A DNA stretch of 38,780 nt, from assembly GCA_009701575.1 (NCBI GenBank), contig WLJX01000012.1:1-38780 (forward strand). Direction: 5' to 3'. A program made the position numbers and the translations under genes. Every line of letters begins with the position of its first letter. Within the stretch, counting starts at the first letter, position 1. The notes beneath the pieces are model-generated. The model had not been told where the DNA came from. It saw only the letters and a program-made list of their open reading frames with translations, and made no database searches. This stretch comes from Actinomycetota bacterium (GTDB lineage: Bacteria > Actinomycetota > Actinomycetes > Nanopelagicales > Nanopelagicaceae). Shown one piece after another: positions 36,658 through 38,780 of this stretch.

Positions 36658-36673
36658 CTACCGAATTATGAGT
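36658..36673. repeat. 16-bp exact match to the anticodon arm of the tRNA at 37910-37983
   Basis: CTACCGAATTATGAGT here is identical to 37937-37952 inside the tRNA gene and in the same orientation. It lies in the 103-bp non-coding gap between two minus-strand genes. The match ends abruptly on both sides. It could be an attachment-site remnant of an element inserted at the tRNA, but no integrase is visible. Confidence 0.5.
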
Positions 36674-36719
36674 CGTTCTAATCTTGAATCTCAGCGTGCC
36701 TAGTTGTTTCTTGAATGTG

Positions 36720-37775
36720 TTATGGAGTCGTACAGGGAGGTAGATCTGTATCAAACGCATAAGGATCTATGAATTCCACTGTCCCAGGTATATCCACGCA
36801 AGTTAGTTGCGTAGTGTTGAAAGCATCAGCTCCAATGCTTATTAGATTTGGCGGCAAGACAATGCTTGAAATTGCAGTGTTATAAAACGCCCCTTGTCGT
36901 AAATGGGTAATACCACTTCCAAGCGTGACGCTCGATAATTTAGTTGAATCGGCGAAGAGATAGTTGCCAATCTCCGTAACTCCATCTCCAATATCCAAAC
37001 TAACAAGATCCGGCATTGTATTAAAAGCTTCGTTACCAATCGCTAGAACTGAATCGGGAATCACGATACTTGTTATGCCTGGACGGTGCCAGAAGGCTTG
37101 GCTGGCAATCTCTACGACAGAATCATTTATAACTAGTGAGCCCAGGCAATCAATTTGACCTGTTAAAACTCCGACTTCGTCCACCACATAGTAGCCACTT
37201 ATTCCACATGGAAACTCTCCGGCAAGGGAAATTGCTTCTAGCTCGCTGCTCTCAATTGTTATTCTGTAGATATCTGAAGCAAGCACCTCGGCTGAACCAA
37301 ATACTAAATTTACAGAGCTGTCAGTTCCGTCTTCACCGCTCGCACTTCCTTCACCATCATTACTTGAAAATGTCCCGTCGTTTGAAACCGATATTGTGTA
37401 ACTAGTGTTAATTAGGTCGCCATTTTCCTTGTACAACTTAATTAAAAAAGATTTACCCGCGCATCCATCACTTGACTCTGATTGATCTGTTGTATCGACC
37501 TGCGAGAGCATAAGTCCTGAAAACATGAAGGCACCAGGGTCACCATTTTCAAACTGCGAGTATGGGGTAATTAAAATTTCTGAATCACAAGCCGTTGTCT
37601 GGGCGACTCCTTGGCCGAATTCAACTGGATTATTGCTATTCAAATTAATACTTGCAGCAAGGGTTGAACCGAGTGCGATTACGCCAACAAGGGCGCTAAT
37701 ACCAAGAACCAACTTAAGGTTTTTGAGATTGCGAGGGGACTTAACTTCAAAATTACTAAAGTTAAGAAGAGACAT
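36720..37775 (-). CDS. secreted/anchored protein with BspA-type leucine-rich repeats
   Basis: A 351-aa protein. The N-terminal hydrophobic segment (about residues 23-42, LVLGISALVGVIALGSTLAA) is preceded by a 20-residue basic cytoplasmic stretch, as in long signal peptides or type II anchors. Residues 43-205 form a beta-rich domain (FGQGVAQTTACDSEILITPY, then an acidic SNDGEGSASGEDGTDSS linker). Residues about 212-345 hold roughly six LRR_5/BspA-type repeats of about 23 residues (IPDSVLAIGNEAFNTMPDLVSL, DGVTEIGNYLFADSTKLSSV). These repeats bind surfaces or proteins in other bacteria. It lies between the two copies of the 16-bp repeat and ends CTTP. Confidence 0.8.
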   Translation of the reverse strand: MSLLNFSNFEVKSPRNLKNLKLVLGISALVGVIALGSTLAASINLNSNNPVEFGQGVAQTTACDSEILITPYSQFENGDPGAFMFSGLMLSQVDTTDQSESSDGCAGKSFLIKLYKENGDLINTSYTISVSNDGTFSSNDGEGSASGEDGTDSSVNLVFGSAEVLASDIYRITIESSELEAISLAGEFPCGISGYYVVDEVGVLTGQIDCLGSLVINDSVVEIASQAFWHRPGITSIVIPDSVLAIGNEAFNTMPDLVSLDIGDGVTEIGNYLFADSTKLSSVTLGSGITHLRQGAFYNTAISSIVLPPNLISIGADAFNTTQLTCVDIPGTVEFIDPYAFDTDLPPCTTP

Positions 37776-37909
37776 AGCACCCTAATTTCGCTAATCGTTC
37801 GTACCGTTAATGTTTAAGAACTGAGAGCGGCAACCTGGTGGCTGAGGTCAATCAATAAATTCATAGTAGGGGTGCGTAGATACAAATACAATGAAATTAG
37901 ATCGATAAG

Positions 37910-37983
37910 TGGGGCGGGTCGGGCTCGAACCGACGACTACCGAATTATGAGTTCGGGGCTCTAACCAACTGAGCTACCGCCCC
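37910..37983 (-). tRNA. tRNA with CAT anticodon (elongator Met, or Ile2)
   Basis: A 74-nt cloverleaf on the minus strand. Acceptor stem GGGGCGG/CCGCCCC with discriminator A; D-arm AGCTCAGTTGGTTAGAGC; anticodon stem CCGAA/TTCGG with loop CTCATAA (anticodon CAT); T-arm GTCGG-TTCGAGC-CCGAC. CCA is not encoded. It lacks the unpaired 1-72 start of initiator tRNA (G1-C72 here is paired) so it is not fMet. Whether C34 is lysidinylated (tRNA-Ile2) or left as Met cannot be told confidently from this; Met is the default call. Confidence 0.93.
37937..37952. repeat. second copy of the 16-bp repeat (within tRNA-CAT anticodon arm)
   Basis: This is the tRNA copy of the exact repeat at 36658-36673. It spans the anticodon loop and the 3' side of the anticodon stem, a known class of target for tyrosine integrases. 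The two copies are 1,279 bp apart, in direct orientation. Confidence 0.5.
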
Positions 37984-38015
37984 AAAGTTTTTACGCTTTA
38001 GGTTTGGGTAAGTCT

Positions 38016-38618
38016 ATGCTAACTCGCGTGATGCACCGAATATCCGCAGTGATTTGCCTAATTTTAATATCGACCATGGTTCCTGCAAGCGCCGCTCCGG
38101 TTTATATCTTTCCAATTGATGGCTGCAAGACAACATATTCCAGGGCTCACCATGATTATCCTGCAACAGATATCTTGACGAAAAAAGGTTGTCACTTTGT
38201 GGCGCCAACTTCCGGGGTTATAGATGAAGTCAACGCGGTGGATACATATTCATGGAAAAACAATGACGGGGCAATTCGTGGCGGATTATCAATATCAATT
38301 ATTGGTGATGATGGTGTGCGCTATTACGGATCACACTTTTCAAAGATTTATAAGAAAGTTGTTCCTGGTTATCAAGTAGCTGCAGGGGAGTTGCTAGCGC
38401 TAGTGGGAACTTCGGGGGATGCAGCCGGACTTGCACCACATGTGCACTTTGGAATTTCTTGGCCGACTAAAGCAGGAATTTGGTGGGTGCGACGTGGTGA
38501 GATTTATCCGTGGAAATACTTGGATGCTTGGAAGGCTGGAAAAGATTTAAGTCCAGCGAAAGAAGTTTTTGCTAAATTGAGAAAAGTCGGAGAAGTTCCT
38601 AAACGAAATGGGTATTAA
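38016..38618 (+). CDS. secreted M23-family peptidase
   Basis: A 200-aa protein with signal peptide (residues about 8-26, ISAVICLILISTMVPASAA) and an M23/LytM-like domain. The zinc-site elements are HHDYPATDI (H45/H46 and D52) and APHVHFGIS (the HxH pair), with FVAPTSGVIDEV and GGLSISIIGDDGVRYYGSHF between. M23 enzymes cut peptidoglycan cross-bridges, although some actinobacterial members only regulate. I chose ATG 38016 because it gives a compact signal peptide; TTG 38004 and ATG 38031 are alternatives. It lies 32 bp from the tRNA, divergent, so both promoters share this gap. Confidence 0.88.
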   Translation: MLTRVMHRISAVICLILISTMVPASAAPVYIFPIDGCKTTYSRAHHDYPATDILTKKGCHFVAPTSGVIDEVNAVDTYSWKNNDGAIRGGLSISIIGDDGVRYYGSHFSKIYKKVVPGYQVAAGELLALVGTSGDAAGLAPHVHFGISWPTKAGIWWVRRGEIYPWKYLDAWKAGKDLSPAKEVFAKLRKVGEVPKRNGY

Positions 38619-38648
38619 AAAAGCCCCACCCGAAGGTGAGGCTTTCTA
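38619..38648. terminator. bidirectional terminator, strongest for the cold-shock gene
   Basis: Read on the minus strand, GCCTCACC-TTCG-GGTGGGGC forms a stem with one U-G wobble, capped by a UUCG tetraloop, extended by AAA/TTT pairs and ending in six T. On the plus strand the wobble becomes a C-A mismatch and the T-run is interrupted (TTTC), so it is a weaker terminator for the M23 gene. Confidence 0.9.
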
Positions 38649-38662
38649 TTGTTAATGGTTGA

Positions 38663-38780
38663 TTATGCAGGATTAACTGCGTCAGCCTGTGGGCCCTTTG
38701 GACCTTGAACTACTTCAAATGTCACGGCTTGACCCTCGTCTAGAGACTTGTATCCATTACCTTGAATTGCTGAGTAGTGA
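38663..38780 (-). CDS. cold-shock protein, C-terminal part (5' end cut by window)
   Basis: The minus-strand frame from the window edge to TAA at 38663 reads [20 protein letters not shown], then [18 protein letters not shown]. This is the C-terminal half of a CspA-family OB-fold protein: [13 protein letters not shown] contains the end of RNP2 and QGPKGPQA is the conserved final strand and tail. Cold-shock proteins bind single-stranded RNA and melt secondary structure. The protein is normally about 65-70 aa, so roughly half is missing outside the window. It is convergent with the M23 gene and followed by the strong terminator at 38619-38648. Confidence 0.93.
   Translation of the reverse strand, partial: HYSAIQGNGYKSLDEGQAVTFEVVQGPKGPQADAVNPA

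Noticed and set aside
37910-37983. Initiator tRNA-fMet
   Set aside because: The first base pair of the acceptor stem is a normal G-C, and the arms match the elongator Met/Ile2 type.

Overview
The window reads as a chromosomal segment of a streamlined actinobacterium with unusually low GC (judged by eye, not computed). The families and gene order are actinobacterial: GlnA2-type glutamine synthetase, LeuA, RecO-UppS-Zur-ZIP-GlyS-Dus and Dgt-DnaG resemble the recO/uppS/furB(zur)/glyS/dgt/dnaG neighbourhood of Mycobacterium. Genes are packed with 1-30 nt gaps or stop/start overlaps, GTG and TTG starts are common, and several starts sit just after a TAnnnT box with little leader. This fits the freshwater acI lineage (Planktophila/Nanopelagicales), but that placement is inference.

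Layout. (1) 1-17.1 kb, mostly plus strand, is housekeeping: DinG-like helicase (5' end cut), NUDIX hydrolase (minus), secreted PKD protein, short DUF4192-type protein, alanine dehydrogenase, GlnA2, LeuA, RecO, UppS; then a minus-strand ZIP transporter-Zur pair with a perfect Zur-type operator; then GlyS, Dus, YdcF-like protein, Dgt, DnaG, tRNA-Asn and a DoxX-Rieske fusion. (2) 17.1-23.1 kb, minus strand, is one likely operon: NnrD, GlcD, GlcF, a 90-aa stand-alone DnaX-C-terminal-like protein, a GH25 muramidase and GalT. (3) 23.2-32.0 kb, plus strand, is a tightly coupled eight-gene operon: two paralogous secreted NMT1/SsuA-like binding proteins, two different permeases, one ATPase, two paralogous adenylate-forming enzymes and a polytopic GT-C-like membrane protein. 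It is the best candidate here for an undescribed system: import of an unknown small substrate linked to carboxylate activation. (4) 31.9-35.7 kb holds envelope glycan genes: a GT2 glycosyltransferase, an NAD-dependent sugar-nucleotide epimerase/dehydratase and a GT39/ArnT-type membrane glycosyltransferase, with a perfect 17-bp palindrome in the divergent promoter region. (5) 35.7-38.8 kb has two envelope proteins of unknown role (one with BspA-type leucine-rich repeats), a tRNA with a CAT anticodon, an M23 peptidase and the 3' end of a cold-shock protein gene with a strong terminator.

Regions 3-5 look more AT-rich and use more AGA/AGG arginine codons than regions 1-2, and they end near a tRNA gene whose anticodon arm shares an exact 16-bp match with a site 1.3 kb away. 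This makes an accessory, possibly integrated, region plausible. No CRISPR array, rRNA gene, transposase or integrase was seen. No gene-free stretch exceeds 300 bases.
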